Assembly: GCF_040954835.1 (NCBI RefSeq)
Contig: NC_090697.1
Coordinates: forward strand, 3,732,501-3,796,500
Length of the DNA stretch: 64,000 bases
Reading direction: 5' to 3'
Source: Lepisosteus oculatus
Taxonomy: Eukaryota > Chordata > Actinopteri > Semionotiformes > Lepisosteidae
Numbering within the stretch: the stretch's first letter is position 1; the number at the start of each line of letters is the position of its first letter. The notes below the pieces were generated by a model. It was given only the letters and a program-made list of their open reading frames with translations. It ran no database searches and was not told the origin of the DNA. The position numbers were made by a program, and so were the translations under genes. Shown here in pieces: positions 24,338 to 35,804 of this stretch.

Positions 24338-24659
24338 GTAATTGTCACGCCCTCCACAGCCGGAGAGTGCTCCTACTCTGTCCTGTTCCTAGTTTCCCTG
24401 TGCTTTCCTTGTACTTCCGGTGTGTCTTGTGTCTGGGGCTTTATATTTCCGGGTCTTGCTTTCCTCCTCGCTCAGCATTGGGATTGGTTGTCGAGAGGCT
24501 GGCCTCACCAGGTCGCCCCCATCCACTATCTGAGGGCCTATGTCTCATTCTGACTCCACCCGATATCTTGAGCCCGGAGAACCCGTTCCATTCCTACCGC
24601 TATGCATAGGGTCCTGCTGTCTCTCTCTACGGCTATCCCCCGGCTTCTGTGACAGTAAT
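24338..24659 (+). mobile_element. Solo LTR of a Gypsy/retrovirus-like element
   Basis: A 312-bp LTR (24343-24654) begins TGTCACG and ends TGTGACA, with perfect 5-bp duplications GTAAT at 24338-24342 and 24655-24659. GC-rich relative to its flanks. A fossil with no internal region, inserted in the 3' flank of gene 3. Confidence 0.83.
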
Positions 24660-25370
24660 GTTTTACAATATAAAAATAATTTATTCATCGTATATGAAGT
24701 ATTGTCAGACTCCAGACCTTTTTTTTCCAGCATGGATAATTACTCATACCTCTGTGGCTTTTCTTTTTCTAAGAGAGGTGCTCTAATTTTATAATTTAAT
24801 CTAATTAGTAGAGTGTATACATCTCATTGTTAATTAATTAACAAACAATCAGAATTCATAACGTGTGGAATTCATAGGTGTGGAAAAGACTGGCTGGAAA
24901 TAAGAGACAGTTAGAAACCAAAAGAGAAAAGGACAGAGAATGGCACGCTCTGATACTTGCAATTCTCGCACAATAGTAGCCCCAAGGTAACGTGCATTAA
25001 TTAATGTGCAAATGGTGCAATTGATGTGGCAAAATCCCCTTCAGCATGCATTTTAGTCAAACAAGTCCTTTTGTCTAGTCTAAATTCACTCAACAAAAAT
25101 GCTAAACTATTTCGTCTTTGTCATTCCCATTGTGGATTATTCTTGTGAGTGTCTCATCTTTATTAACTAAAATGAAAAACAGGTCTCTGATGAACATTGT
25201 TGTTGTGATTTTTGTCTACAAAATTTACACCGTGTATCAGGTAAAGTGCACTTATACAACGTGTTACATATGCTGCTTAACATTCTGATTTCCAATCAGT
25301 TCAATGAGCTATCAGCTATAAATTAAGCCTTAGAAAATAGAATTGCAGTTAACAATTCACTTTATTCACA
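24660..25370. other. Intergenic, nothing recognised
   Basis: AT-rich. No gene or known repeat recognised between the solo LTR and the foldback element. Confidence 0.4.
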
Positions 25371-28300
25371 TACAGATGCAGCCATTCAAAATGCACGGGT
25401 GATACCGCATTATTTTCCGGTACGCTGTATGCAGTCTACCGCAAGTTACCGGTAAATACCGCGAGTTACCGGTAAATACCGGTAGTTGCCGTAAATTCTC
25501 CTATAATACGACAAGCAAAATAATAGTATCCGGAATTTCCGCAAGGTGGAGCTAATAAAGCTCAACCTCTCATGTTTGAGCTGTGGCCATCAAAGTCTTT
25601 AACGAAGATATTACTAATAGTATTAATAATGAATGACCTTGGACAAGCTGTAAGTGTAAACTCAAAGTATTGCCCTGGTCAACATTCTTTTTTTCATTGA
25701 CCGTCTTTGTAAAAGTAACACCACAGCATTTCGCAATCACGCATTTGTTTCCAACCATGAAAAGTACAGTAATTTTTGAGAATTGATTCACCATGCCTTT
25801 CACATGCTCATAAAAGAGATTGATTTAGGAACATAAACATATTACCGTATGAAAACTGTACTGTATACAGTATGTATATGTATATTTAATGTCTTAACTG
25901 TGCCCGTTTAAGTATTGAATATTCATATCTAATTTTACCACTGAAGGGAAATCTTAGTAGCTGAGCATAAAAAGAATAGGAGCATACTGCAACGCGTGAG
26001 AAGGCCATAAACGATATTAATTTTGGAACATAAACATACAGTATATGGCTGGTCTCGGTACTTAAAAGAAAACGTACACGAAACATGGTTTCATTATGAC
26101 CAGAATCGGTTTTGAGATATTTTTAACTTGATTTACAGTATTTGAGAGGTATGTCTTAACACCGATACTACAGGACGTAAATACTGCTCACGTATATGTT
26201 TCTAGGTTTATATTATGCATTTCATACGGTCAAATTACCTTTGAGCAACTAATAAGAAGTGTGAAACGGTATGCCCAGGGTGTTTTAGTTTCGTTTTGTG
26301 CTGGGACTCTGCTTTTAACAATGTCGCCGTGGATTGATTAGAGATATCAAATACATACAAGTCATTTTTTAAATGTTGTAGTTCGTCTTGTAAAAATGTT
26401 ACGAGTACTATCACAGGTTCTGTTTCCATATTGCGGATTTTGGTTACGTAATATTATTTTCTAAATTTCACGTTGTGAATATATGATTTGGGCAAACAGA
26501 GCCGCAAAGTACATTATGGGTTGTTGTTTTTTTTTTTGCAGTTTTATCTAGAACAAGCGATGCTTAAACCTTTGTCTGATTCTTGTGAAACTTTCCACAC
26601 AACAGTTATAGTACCTAGGAGTTGACTTCAGTGATGTCACTGATGGGATGTTTCTAAAAATCCATCCTCGTTTAAATCTGGTTAAACGCGTGTTTAAATA
26701 TATGTGTTTAAAGGCGATATACTGTATAAAAGCGCTGAATCTTATGGAGTGTGTTCCGCTGGGGATTCAAAAAATTTATTTTTTTTAATCGCGTATCTAA
26801 GGAAAATTGCAGTATAACTTTGTTCATGCACAAACAGTGGCATGTTACATTATAATTTGGGTGTCTTCTCTTGCCAGAAAGCTCTAAATTGCATTTTGAG
26901 TGCAGTTTTTGACTTTTTCTAAATTGCAACCCATAAATAAAGCAGATAAAGCTTAGACTAACTGTATTCTAAACTGTATTACAACAGCACATTGGACAAT
27001 GCAACGTAAATTGCAAAAATGCACTTGGAATCTGTCCAAGCCCTCCTACGAAAATTATTTGAACTGCGACACTGATCATTCATCTCTAAATAAACTTTAT
27101 TTTATATAGCGTTTTAAGTGAATAGGTAATTAGATTGCTCATAAACCTAGTCGCTTTTTCTACATAAACACAGCGTGATTGCTCTCTGAAAATGCTTTTC
27201 CTTTATATTTAGGCTCAGATTTCAACTATAGATCGTATTATTATAAACTTTCTTGGAAAAATGTATTTTATGTAAACCATGTTTGCTATTAATTCATTTA
27301 GGGCTAAAATACGTTCATTGTCTTCCAATCGAGTCGAGTTGACATTGGAAGCTTGCCACTCCCGGACTGTTACACCAATGCATTAGCATGTTAAAGTGAT
27401 TCCATTGAGGAGCCCAGCTACCAGTTAACACTGTACTTCCTACTTTGAAAATACCTGTGAAACCGGTTTAATTCGTCACAGCCAGCACTCCGGCAGAGAG
27501 GGGGTTGTACTCGTAAAGTAGAAGCAGGCGAGATTTCCAGCGAAAGACACCTCCCCCTCCCTCAAAAACCCAGTAAGCAGTAATGTTGAAAATTGAGGTG
27601 GATTTTGTTTATGATAAAGAGCATAAAATGGGATGGGAGGAGGGTTTGGTTTTGCATAAGGGGCGAGATTATGATAATTCGAGGAATTTGCGAGAGTATA
27701 ATGGTTTGATATATTTGATTTTGTATTGTGGTTGTTATCTATGTTTTTGGTTGGTATTATGTTTATATGGTTGTTTTTGTTGGTTGGTTGTTATTATGGT
27801 TATCAATAATACGATCTATAGTTGAAATCTGAGCCTAAATAAAAAGAAAAAGCAAGTGATTAGGTTTATGAGCAATCTAATTACTTATTCGTTTAAAACG
27901 CTATATAAAATAGTTTATATAGTTTATTAAACTTAATAAGTTTATTATTAATTTGCTGGACAGAGCGGTGAACATTATTATGCATAAGACAAAGATAACG
28001 ATCCTGATCAGTTTAGAAATCTGTGTACGCTGTAAGGTTTTTACTTCTTAAACTTTTAAAATACACGTTTCGAATAGAAAGAAATCCTCTTCCTGGTACA
28101 GTCGCATGAAGAGAGAGGGGAAACAGCCCTACACAGCCCTGTCGCAGTACACGAATATAATCATATCATTATTAAATTCGTTAGATACGCGATTCCATAT
28201 TATATTAGCAGAAAAGCTTAAAACTACCACTTTTTCACACTCTATTTCACATGTTAGTTTAATTTAATTTATTTATATATTATATATTTATATCTCTGAC

Positions 28301-29086
28301 CAAGGGAAACGTCTCATTTTTTCAAAGAAATGTTTGTTTGTTGATTGTTATCAAAAATGACTTAAAATCGATCATGTTGTGATATTTTGAAATATAAAAG
28401 TCAATTGATTGTCCATAATATCGCTATTCTATTTTTTCAAAGAAATATTTGTTAAATATTGGATTTGAACACACAACCCATGAGTTGGTAGTCGGGCACG
28501 TAGACCAGTAGGCTACAGGGGAAGCCGCATGAAAAGGGAGGCGAAACAGCCCTACACAGCCCTGTCGCAGTACATGACTATAATCATATCGTTATTAAAT
28601 TCTTTAGATATGCGATTCCATATTATATTCCCTATTAATCAAATTCTAAAAGTATGCTTGTTGACTCTGGTATCTCTTTAGTTAAAGACTTCGATGCTTA
28701 AAATGTTTAGGGAGAAATGGAATACTGGTGTGTATTTTTTACTTTAAAGTACCAAGACCAGCCATATACAGTACTGTATGTTTATGTTCCAAAATTAATA
28801 TCGTTTATGGCCTTCACACGCGTTACAGTATGCTCCTATTCTTTTTATGCTCAGCTACTAAGATTTCCCTTCAATGGTAAAATTCAATATCTACAACGGG
28901 CACAGTAAAGACGTTTACTGTACTGTAAATCTTTCTACGACAGACCAATGGACCACGAGTGCCCCTGTCGGTCAACCAATCACGTATCGCGGTACCCCGC
29001 GTCAGCTTGCGGCATGATGTGCGACGCCGCAGCAAATTACCTCCGGTACGTGTCTGTACCGCTCACTTTGAATGGCTGCATCTGTA
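25371..29086. mobile_element. Foldback-type DNA element with very long inverted arms
   Basis: The ends are TACAGATGCAGCCATTCAAA (25371) and its complement TTTGAATGGCTGCATCTGTA (ending 29086). Inside, long stretches pair across a centre near 27.2-27.5 kb. Examples are 25900-26065 with 28745-28905 ('ggccataaacgatattaat' against 'attaatatcgtttatggcc') and 27075-27240 with 27790-27905. No convincing transposase frame is present, so it would be non-autonomous. Related copies occur at 31027-31500, 46299-51206 and 60775-64000. No target duplication was identified. I do not recognise the family; superfamily assignment would need a repeat-library search. Confidence 0.68.
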
Positions 29087-29189
29087 TACGGCACTTCTTC
29101 CTTAGTTTTGGCTTACATCCTGATTATTATACTAGTATTAAACTGTCCATTCATAAAATTATTTCAAATTATAGTGGGGCATTTTGGTC

Positions 29190-29265
29190 CATCAATTTCG
29201 TTTCTAACTGCTTTATCCAATTCAAGGTCAAACACAGGGAGAACATACAAACTCCTTGTACTTTA
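29190..29265 (-). mobile_element. SINE fragment, antisense
   Basis: 'gtttctaactgctttatccaattca' followed by 'gggagaacatacaaactcc' reads on the minus strand as an internal piece joined to the L2-type tail of the SINE family seen at 8398. Short and internally deleted. Confidence 0.6.
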
Positions 29266-29559
29266 ATCAATTGCATGTCTTTTCCAGCTCATGCCAGGGC
29301 CTTATTTTAAACACTGGTGTAAACATACAGTATGGTGTTTAGCTAAACAGAAGTTAAGGACGAAGTCAAATTCTAGTCTTGCACTTCCACTTCCCTTTAA
29401 ATAACATAGCACTATGTACATTTTTCTTATACTCTGTGCTCTGTCAGAGTTTTTTTGGGGATATGGATAGCACTCAGCATTTCTGAGACCCAACCTATAA
29501 GCCAGAAACTTTCTTGTCTCTTCAGCCTTATCCCTCCATTGTAGTGGATCTTGTAGTGA

Positions 29560-30800
29560 CAATGCCTATTTATAAGACAGAATTAAGTGTAGCTGTGCCT
29601 CTTCCAGAGCGGCCCCTCTCTCTCATCTCTGCGATGCAGGACACACAGAGGCCATTCCATGTGATTTCTGATTTAAAGTGTTTCTGACTGATAAAGAACC
29701 ATCCCAGAGTTCAATGTTACTTATTCCTAGAAGTGAGCAACCAATCAGGAACCTGTGGGAATGTGGGTCCCGAATGCCAGCCAAACTCTTGACCAATCAG
29801 CATTGTCTCTAGTTAAAAAAGTCAACTCTGTCCACTCTCGCGTTCTCTCAGACTTAATCACGTGACTGCCAGCACTGTCGTCTGAGTGTGGGACTTGCAA
29901 CTTTGTGTTCCAAGCAATGAGCCGAGCCGGGGGGAAGCTCAAACAGAAGGACAGAATTCTGCCTGGGGTCAAGCCTGCAGCACAGACCTTATAAATGCTA
30001 GCAACCTGCAGTAGAAGCCCGACTGATCAATGGACCATACGGATGGACTCTTGTTGACAACTGGATACTCTTATCCAGAAGTAGCCGCTACACCGGAAGT
30101 AAACCAAATTTCTTCTCCATAAAGAGTAACTCGCTTTGACCTACGCAGTCACCCCTTTGTGCACAGAGAGAGTTTTCTAGTTCAGCTCAAGGCTAACTAT
30201 TGGTCCCTGAGGAGAACCACTGCCAGCGAAGCAGCAGAAAGTTCTCCGTCTCCCCTTGACTCCGAGCAGCAGGACTGGTTGGCCTAAACCAGTGAACTGT
30301 TTTTCACTGTTCGTGCCGGGAGATATAAATCCATACTGGATTAAATCAAACATTGCATCTCGAGAATTCAATTGTTATCTCAACACAGGTGGATATCAAT
30401 TTAATTCGTATGAGAAATGGATTAATTTATGAGTTTTGAATGTCGAATCTATTAATGAGACTGATTAACGATATAGCATAGGCGAATGTTATACTGGAGC
30501 AAATTCCTTGTTTGTATCTCTTTGTGTTTCGTATCTCTTGTGATATTCTACAATATCTTTGTAACCCTCACAGTTAAATCTGCCATCTGTATCCAGGCCG
30601 ACTGTTATATGTTTTAATATGCACAATATTATGTATTAAACAATGTATTCCGTGTATTTGAATCCACGTGTGTGTGTTGCTGATTGTTCTGATGATTGAT
30701 CCTCTAATGCCCATAAAAGAATCGCCTCGTGATCTACTGTTACAATTAATAAACTGTCCCAGTAAATTCACAAACCCCTTACAGCATCTGGTTGTACGTC
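29560..30800 (+). mobile_element. Possible LTR or other promoter-bearing repeat
   Basis: A GC-richer block with two CCAAT-type boxes (about 29739 'accaatcagga' and 29791 'gaccaatcagc'), a TATA-like TTATAAATG near 29990 and an ATTAATAAA near 30746. The composition and the order of signals resemble a long retroviral-type LTR. I could not define its ends or a target duplication, so this is a weak call. It sits between two copies of the foldback end. Confidence 0.3.
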
Positions 30801-31026
30801 TGCTATTAAAAATGTATCGTACTTTGAATTTCTTGAAAAGCACTTCTTAATTAAATTGTATTGTAATTATTATTTGTTGAGAGAGCCATTTTCAAAAAGG
30901 AGTGTCAATCTAAAACTTTGATGTTTGGAAACATCGCATGCCAGGAGGTGGGTTTTCAGTGTGTCTATTTGTACACCTTGCTCTCTACATATATATAATC
31001 CTGTGGGAAATTATTTTCCCTTTACA

Positions 31027-31500
31027 TACAGATGCAGCTATTCAAAATGCACTTTCAACCCCGTACCGAATGCAATTACCCACAGTCCAGCGCGGTGTAT
31101 CTCAGTACGTGATTGGCTGGCCAAAATGACTGACAGGGGCACTCGTGGTGCATTGGTTGTTAGTGAAATGATTTAATCATTTAATCTCTTTACTGTGCAT
31201 GTTTTAATCCACTTAGTATTGAATATTTTTTAAATAAAAAATACACACCAGTATTCCACTTTCTTCTGAAACATTTTAAGCATCGAAGTCTTGCATTTGG
31301 TTACATACTGTGGTTTTTTTGGAAAAGTTCTTACGTGCTCCTTCTGACTATATTAAGTTTATATGCTTTGTAAAAAATTATAATGTTTTAACCTTTTCTG
31401 CGAATACACTTGTTATTGCAATTAACAAAAGCATATTTTTTAGAATTTGATTAATATGGAATATGATATGGATTCGTGTATCTAAAGAAATTAATAACTA
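31027..31500 (+). repeat. Partial copy of the foldback element terminus
   Basis: It starts TACAGATGCAGCTATTCAAA and then follows, in opposite orientation, the right arm of the 25371-29086 element: 'gcactcgtggtgcattggt' against 'accaatggaccacgagtgc' at 28943, then 'tacacaccagtattcca' against 28719. The far end is indistinct. A 90-bp stretch near 31455-31540 recurs at about 31670-31755. Confidence 0.6.
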
Positions 31501-31789
31501 TATAATTATATTCATATACTGTACCTCAAATTATCACAGTAGTACACTTTCTCTGGAAATGTCTGCTTTATTTGTTCAAGCCCAGCTATTGCCATAAGTT
31601 TTCTTTTAACAAAACAAATTTATTTGAAAAACTAAAATAGCTAATAATATTAACACTATATTGACATTAATTTGATTAATACAGAATATAATAGGAATCT
31701 CTTATCTAAAGAAATTAATAACAATATAATTATGTTCATATACTGTAGCTCAAATCCTGCTAAAAACTAGACACAAGAAGAGTATTATT

Positions 31790-32089
31790 GGACAATGTTG
31801 TGAGGCTCTGGCAGAATTTCTCTCATCAAATCATCAGTCCCATTATGGAAATAACATATTGAGTCAATACGTGTGCTGTGGTTAAAATATGTTAAAAATT
31901 ATTTTGATCAAAATAGAGATCTATTTAATTTCCATGTTGAAAATTGCTGAAATATGCTTGCTGTATTTGTATGGAAAGAATAAATCACAATGTTTATGCA
32001 ACAAGCAAGGTGTTTGAAAGTGACAGCAATTAAACCTTTGTTCCTTTTGGTAATGCTCTTGCCGAATGGCATGGTATCATGTTTGCTCA
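31790..32089 (+). promoter_or_regulatory. Conserved distal promoter flank of gene 4
   Basis: About 31940-32089 matches the segment immediately before the CCAAT block in genes 3, 5 and 6 and at the ghost locus. It includes 'acaagcaaggtgtttgaaag', then 'aacctttgttccttttgg', then 'atgctcttgcc'. Conservation across paralogs may be only shared ancestry, but it is stronger than in the neighbouring intron. Confidence 0.5.
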
Positions 32090-32207
32090 CCAAAGGGAAA
32101 TACTGTAGTAATTAATGAGAGATGCCACTGGGGTTTTGGAGGGTTATTAGTATAAAAACGGCACATACAAAGCAACATGAAATATTAACACCCGAGAACT
32201 GAATAAG
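32090..32207 (+). promoter_or_regulatory. Compacted promoter and exon 1 of TAAR gene 4
   Basis: The block is degraded to CCAAAGGGAAATACTGTAG at 32090. About 40 bp present in the paralogs, from 'ttccataagggaaagag' onward, is missing. The block is therefore 61 bp from TATAAAAAC (32151), against 95-127 bp in the others. Exon 1 ends CTGAATAAG at 32207, before GTAAGC. TATA-to-donor spacing is 56 bp. Confidence 0.72.
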
Positions 32208-32863
32208 GTAAGCTTTTAAGGAAAGGCAACACTTTACAACCCTAGCACCTTTAAAAGGACTATTTTAATATCATAAATATCTTTTATTATAATTCATGTA
32301 AAAGTTACACTACAAAAGAAATAGGGAATAAGAGTACTTGTGGCAAATATTAATTGTGATAAGTAACTCATATTAAGGAGGTTTTTTAATGAGGCATAAT
32401 ATTCTTTCTGCTGATTTTAATAGAGTAGTGCTTTTATATTATGCTTTTTAAAAATATTGTTTTACAAAGCGTGTTCTTTACATTAACTCGTACTCTTTAC
32501 ATTAACAATGTTAATACAGATACTTGATTAAAACAGAATTTAAGTGTGACATTGCTCATTTTCAAGAGTTTTCCTTTAAATGTCAAATCTGCATATCTTT
32601 AAAGAGTTGTCAAATAAATCAAATAATTTTCTGTTTAATCTTTATAAGTAATGGGTACATGAGCCTATTTATTAAGATTTCTAAGCTTTATTTTTTTAAC
32701 AGTTTAAAGCTGTTTTTGTTATATTAATACCATTATATTAATAAATATGCTTCAATCAGCATGTGGATTTGAACATCCTGTGTGCCTAAATATGTATAAT
32801 ATATATATTCCAAATAATATATTTTAATTTATCTTAAATCGATGTGTATATATATATATCTTT

Positions 32864-32952
32864 CCTTGTGCCGATTATTTGCAGGGAGAGGCTCCTGCTC
32901 CCTTGTGACCCTGAACTGGATGAAGAGGTTAGAGAATGGATGGCTGGATATA
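32864..32952 (+). mobile_element. SINE tail remnant in intron of gene 4
   Basis: 'cttgtgccgattatttgcagggagaggctcctg...gtgaccctgaactggatgaag', then 'ggttagagaatggatgg'. Same family as at 8398. It lies after a shared 'gcttcaatca...cctaaatat' context, as in gene 5. Confidence 0.75.
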
Positions 32953-33404
32953 TATATATACTGTTATAAATGTCCAGAACCACTTTTAGCTTATAAACCT
33001 GGCTTTGGCTTCTTAAATTTAAAATGGCTCATATATAAACATGCAAGTAGAATCGGATATCCTGTACCTCCCTTTGGTATTATACTGTACATATACATCA
33101 TAAACAGAATTATGTTTTTGATAAGTAATATTACACTTACAATAAAATGTGAACATGTGGAAAATGTGTGAAAACCCTTAACATTGGAAAAGGAAATTTG
33201 AAGATTGAAATTACAAAATCTGTTTTTGAATAACTAAACTATATATGAATTTGTTGAAAAAACTTTGAACAACTGTGGCATATTTGCCTAGGATATGAAA
33301 AAACAGATATCCCTACAAGAAAGAAGAAAAATTATCAGTCAATTTAGGATTACAGAAGAAAGGGAATTATTTTCGATATGTGTCAAAATTGAAACAACTA
33401 ATGG

Positions 33405-34193
33405 TGTTACGTCCCAGTGTGTAGTCTGTGTGTTTTTTTTATGTTCCACACTGCTGACCCTTGATTGTTCTCCCTCCCCCATTGGCCCACCATCACACCA
33501 CTGTTTCAGTATGATGTCATCATCAATTAGCTCTCAGCCAATCAGAACACATCTTATTCAGGATATAACATGGAGGTTTTCTGAAGGAAAGGGCCTTTCG
33601 TTTGACTTTGGTCCCGTTTGGTTTTGGTTATCGCTTTGCTTCGCGTGTATTTTTGTATAGCTTCAGCTTTGTTGTTTTATTGGTTTCTGTTGTTTTCTTT
33701 GTACTTTTTGTTTGTGTTTATCCTTGTTTTGCCATTACCTTGCCCTAACGTGTTACATGTTCAACCTTTGTGTTCTTTTGTACCCAGTTCCTGTTGATAA
33801 CTCTTGTTCTCCCTAATTTGTAGGCCTGGTTCACTTGTGTTTTTTTGTGAACTTTTGTGTATAAGGTTAGTTTATGTTGTTGGGTACACTTTACACACTT
33901 AGTTGATTTTGTATTAGTACACTAGTTTAGTACAGGTGAGTGCCATTTGTCTTGTATGGTTTTGGGTAGTCGGGGGAGGTTAGTTAGGGTTTTGAAGACG
34001 TCGAAGACCGTGTGTTTCGGGTTTTCTTTTGTAGTTAGGTAAGCTTTCCCTCACTTTCCTAGCCAGATCCATTTTGTTTGTTATTTTCTTTTCTTTATCA
34101 CGCTTCCTAGTCCCCCACCAGAACCCACCTGCTCCCAAAAGAATTATCCTAAATGTTACACCCCTTTACCCCTAGACACTTGAGGTCGTAACA
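33405..34193 (+). mobile_element. Solo LTR (TGTTACG...CGTAACA) in intron of gene 4
   Basis: A 789-bp fossil LTR with matching inverted ends TGTTACG and CGTAACA. The flanks read AATGG before and AATGC after, a nearly intact 5-bp duplication. A second copy lies in opposite orientation at 35805-36491. No internal retroviral region is attached. Confidence 0.78.
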
Positions 34194-34450
34194 AATGCAG
34201 TATAAAGCCAGGCAAGCCTGTCTCAGTTTATGTGATTATAAAAAAATATAATTTCCATAATCTCAAGGAGTAACAAGTTACACATCCATGGTTTCGTTTC
34301 TAATTCTCAGTGATAAAGACAATTTTGATGTTGATAAATACACTGTAAATGCCTGTTCTTTTCAAATCATATTTGAAATTGTTGAATATGCAATAATACT
34401 AAATATAACAACATTACTTAATTTTATGTTTGTCTTTTTACAGGAAAAAC

Positions 34451-34468
34451 ATGTCCTGTGATACATAG
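34451..34468 (+). promoter_or_regulatory. Upstream ORF in the leader of gene 4
   Basis: The first ATG of exon 2 (34451) opens a five-codon frame ending TAG at 34468, 28 nt before the receptor ATG. Gene 5 has a similar seven-codon uORF at 44035-44058. Both lie where these genes have lost the upstream receptor start codon, so they may lower translation. Confidence 0.5.
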
Positions 34469-34496
34469 GATTAACTACACTCTGAACTTTACTGGA

Positions 34497-35516
34497 ATGA
34501 CTGAAAATACACTATTCTGTTATGAATCTGTGAATAAGTCATGTGTAAAACACATTTATTTGACCACAGTACGTACTCCAATATACATGATCTTTGTAGC
34601 AATTATTCTCTTTACTGTTTTTGGAAACTTGTTTGTCGTCATCTCCATCGCACACTTCAAACAGCTTCACACACCAACCAATTTTCTCGTTCTCTCATTA
34701 GCGTTTGCTGACTTGTTATTAGGAGGATTTGTTATGCCTCCCAGTATGGTCCGATCACTTGAAACTTGTTGGTACTACGGAGACTTGTTTTGTAAAATCC
34801 ATTCCAGCACAGATGTAATGTTATGTACTACTTCTATATTCCATCTCTCCTTCATTTCAATTGATCGATATTATGCCATCTGTGAACCGCTAAAATACAA
34901 AACCAAAATCAACATTTCTGTTGCGCTTAACATGGTTGTCATTAGTTGGAGTATTTCAGCTGTTATTGGATTTGGACTGATTTTTCTAGAGTTAAATATA
35001 AAGGGGAAGGAAGATGTCTACTATGAGAATGTATATTGTGTAGGGGGCTGTACTCTGATACAGACTGAAATATCTAGCCTGATTTGTTCCCTGCTGGCGT
35101 TTTACATCCCGGGGTTTATTATGTTAGGAATATATTTGAAAATTTTCCATGTAGCAAGGAGACAAGCCAGGGCAATTGAAGGCCTCGTATCCCAGAGTAA
35201 GAGCTCAGAACACAGCAAAACAATGACTTCAAGCAAGACAGAAAGAAAAGCTGCGAAGGCTCTGGGAATAGTGATGGGGGTCTTTCTCTGCTGCTGGATG
35301 CCATGTTTCTTGAGTAGTAGCCTGGATCCTATTTTTAATTATTCAATTCCACCCATTTTATTTGAATTTTTTATGTGGCTAGGATACTTAAATTCTACAC
35401 TTAATCCTCTTGTCTATGCTTTCTTTTACAGCTGGTTCAGAAAAGCTCTTGTTATGATACTGTTTGGTCAAATATTCCAAGCCAATTCTTCAAGAACAAA
35501 ACTAATTTCAAATTAA
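34497..35516 (+). CDS. TAAR1-like: TAAR1-like receptor with shortened N-terminus (gene 4)
   Basis: A 339-residue receptor from ATG 34497 (MTENTLFCYESVNKSC). A longer frame opens at 34458 only with GTG. The ATG used by gene 3 is ATT here, so the MTEN methionine is the likely start. The N-terminal NYT and NFT sequons are lost as a result, leaving the NKS site. D106 (3.32), DRY at 123-125, CVGGC, CWMPCF (6.51 is Cys270) and Y7.43 are present. The TAAR signature reads NSTLNPLVYAFFYSWFR, Leu replacing Phe. TM2 reads LAFADLL with D2.50 kept. It is close in DNA to gene 3 from ECL2 through the 3' UTR. It is intact, with promoter and splice signals. Confidence 0.93.
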   Translation: MTENTLFCYESVNKSCVKHIYLTTVRTPIYMIFVAIILFTVFGNLFVVISIAHFKQLHTPTNFLVLSLAFADLLLGGFVMPPSMVRSLETCWYYGDLFCKIHSSTDVMLCTTSIFHLSFISIDRYYAICEPLKYKTKINISVALNMVVISWSISAVIGFGLIFLELNIKGKEDVYYENVYCVGGCTLIQTEISSLICSLLAFYIPGFIMLGIYLKIFHVARRQARAIEGLVSQSKSSEHSKTMTSSKTERKAAKALGIVMGVFLCCWMPCFLSSSLDPIFNYSIPPILFEFFMWLGYLNSTLNPLVYAFFYSWFRKALVMILFGQIFQANSSRTKLISN

Positions 35517-35804
35517 AGATCTTTTATTGTAATATTTTAATAGTCATAGGAAACATAATAATGTAGTTGGGTATGATATTCTCCTGGTCATAAATTTTGA
35601 AAAGAAAAAAGTTATTTTTTCTTGGACATACAAGTTGAAATTTCTTATTTCACTTCACGGCTGTGACACATACTGTTTTGTTTTGCACACTGTGAGAATA
35701 CAAAATAATAATAAAATTTAGAAACTGTTTGTGGATGAGTATAAATGTAAAAATCTGGAAGGTTCAAGCAAATATTTACACAACTTTCAAATTTACACAC
35801 AAAT
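35517..35804 (+). other. 3' flank of gene 4
   Basis: 'cactgtgagaatacaaaataataataaaattt' (about 35688-35719), broken here by spacing changes, corresponds to the shared poly(A) region behind genes 3, 5 and 6. Confidence 0.5.

Larger units (their letters stand above)
32208..34443 (+). other. Intron 1 of TAAR gene 4
   Basis: The donor is AAG|GTAAGC at 32207/32208 and the acceptor TGTCTTTTTACAG ends at 34443, giving 2236 bp. It is the longest of the array because a 789-bp solo LTR lies inside it. It also holds a SINE tail at about 32866-32950. Confidence 0.65.

Noticed and set aside
29560-30800. CpG-like promoter of an unknown host gene
   Set aside because: CCAAT and TATA signals are present, but no coding exon follows and the block is bounded by repeat fragments. 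A repeat origin is more likely.
34458-34496. Extension of gene 4 to a 352-residue protein
   Set aside because: The frame opens with GTG at 34458, not ATG. The matching ATG of gene 3 is ATT here. The start at 34497 fits gene 5 and the usual eukaryotic rule.
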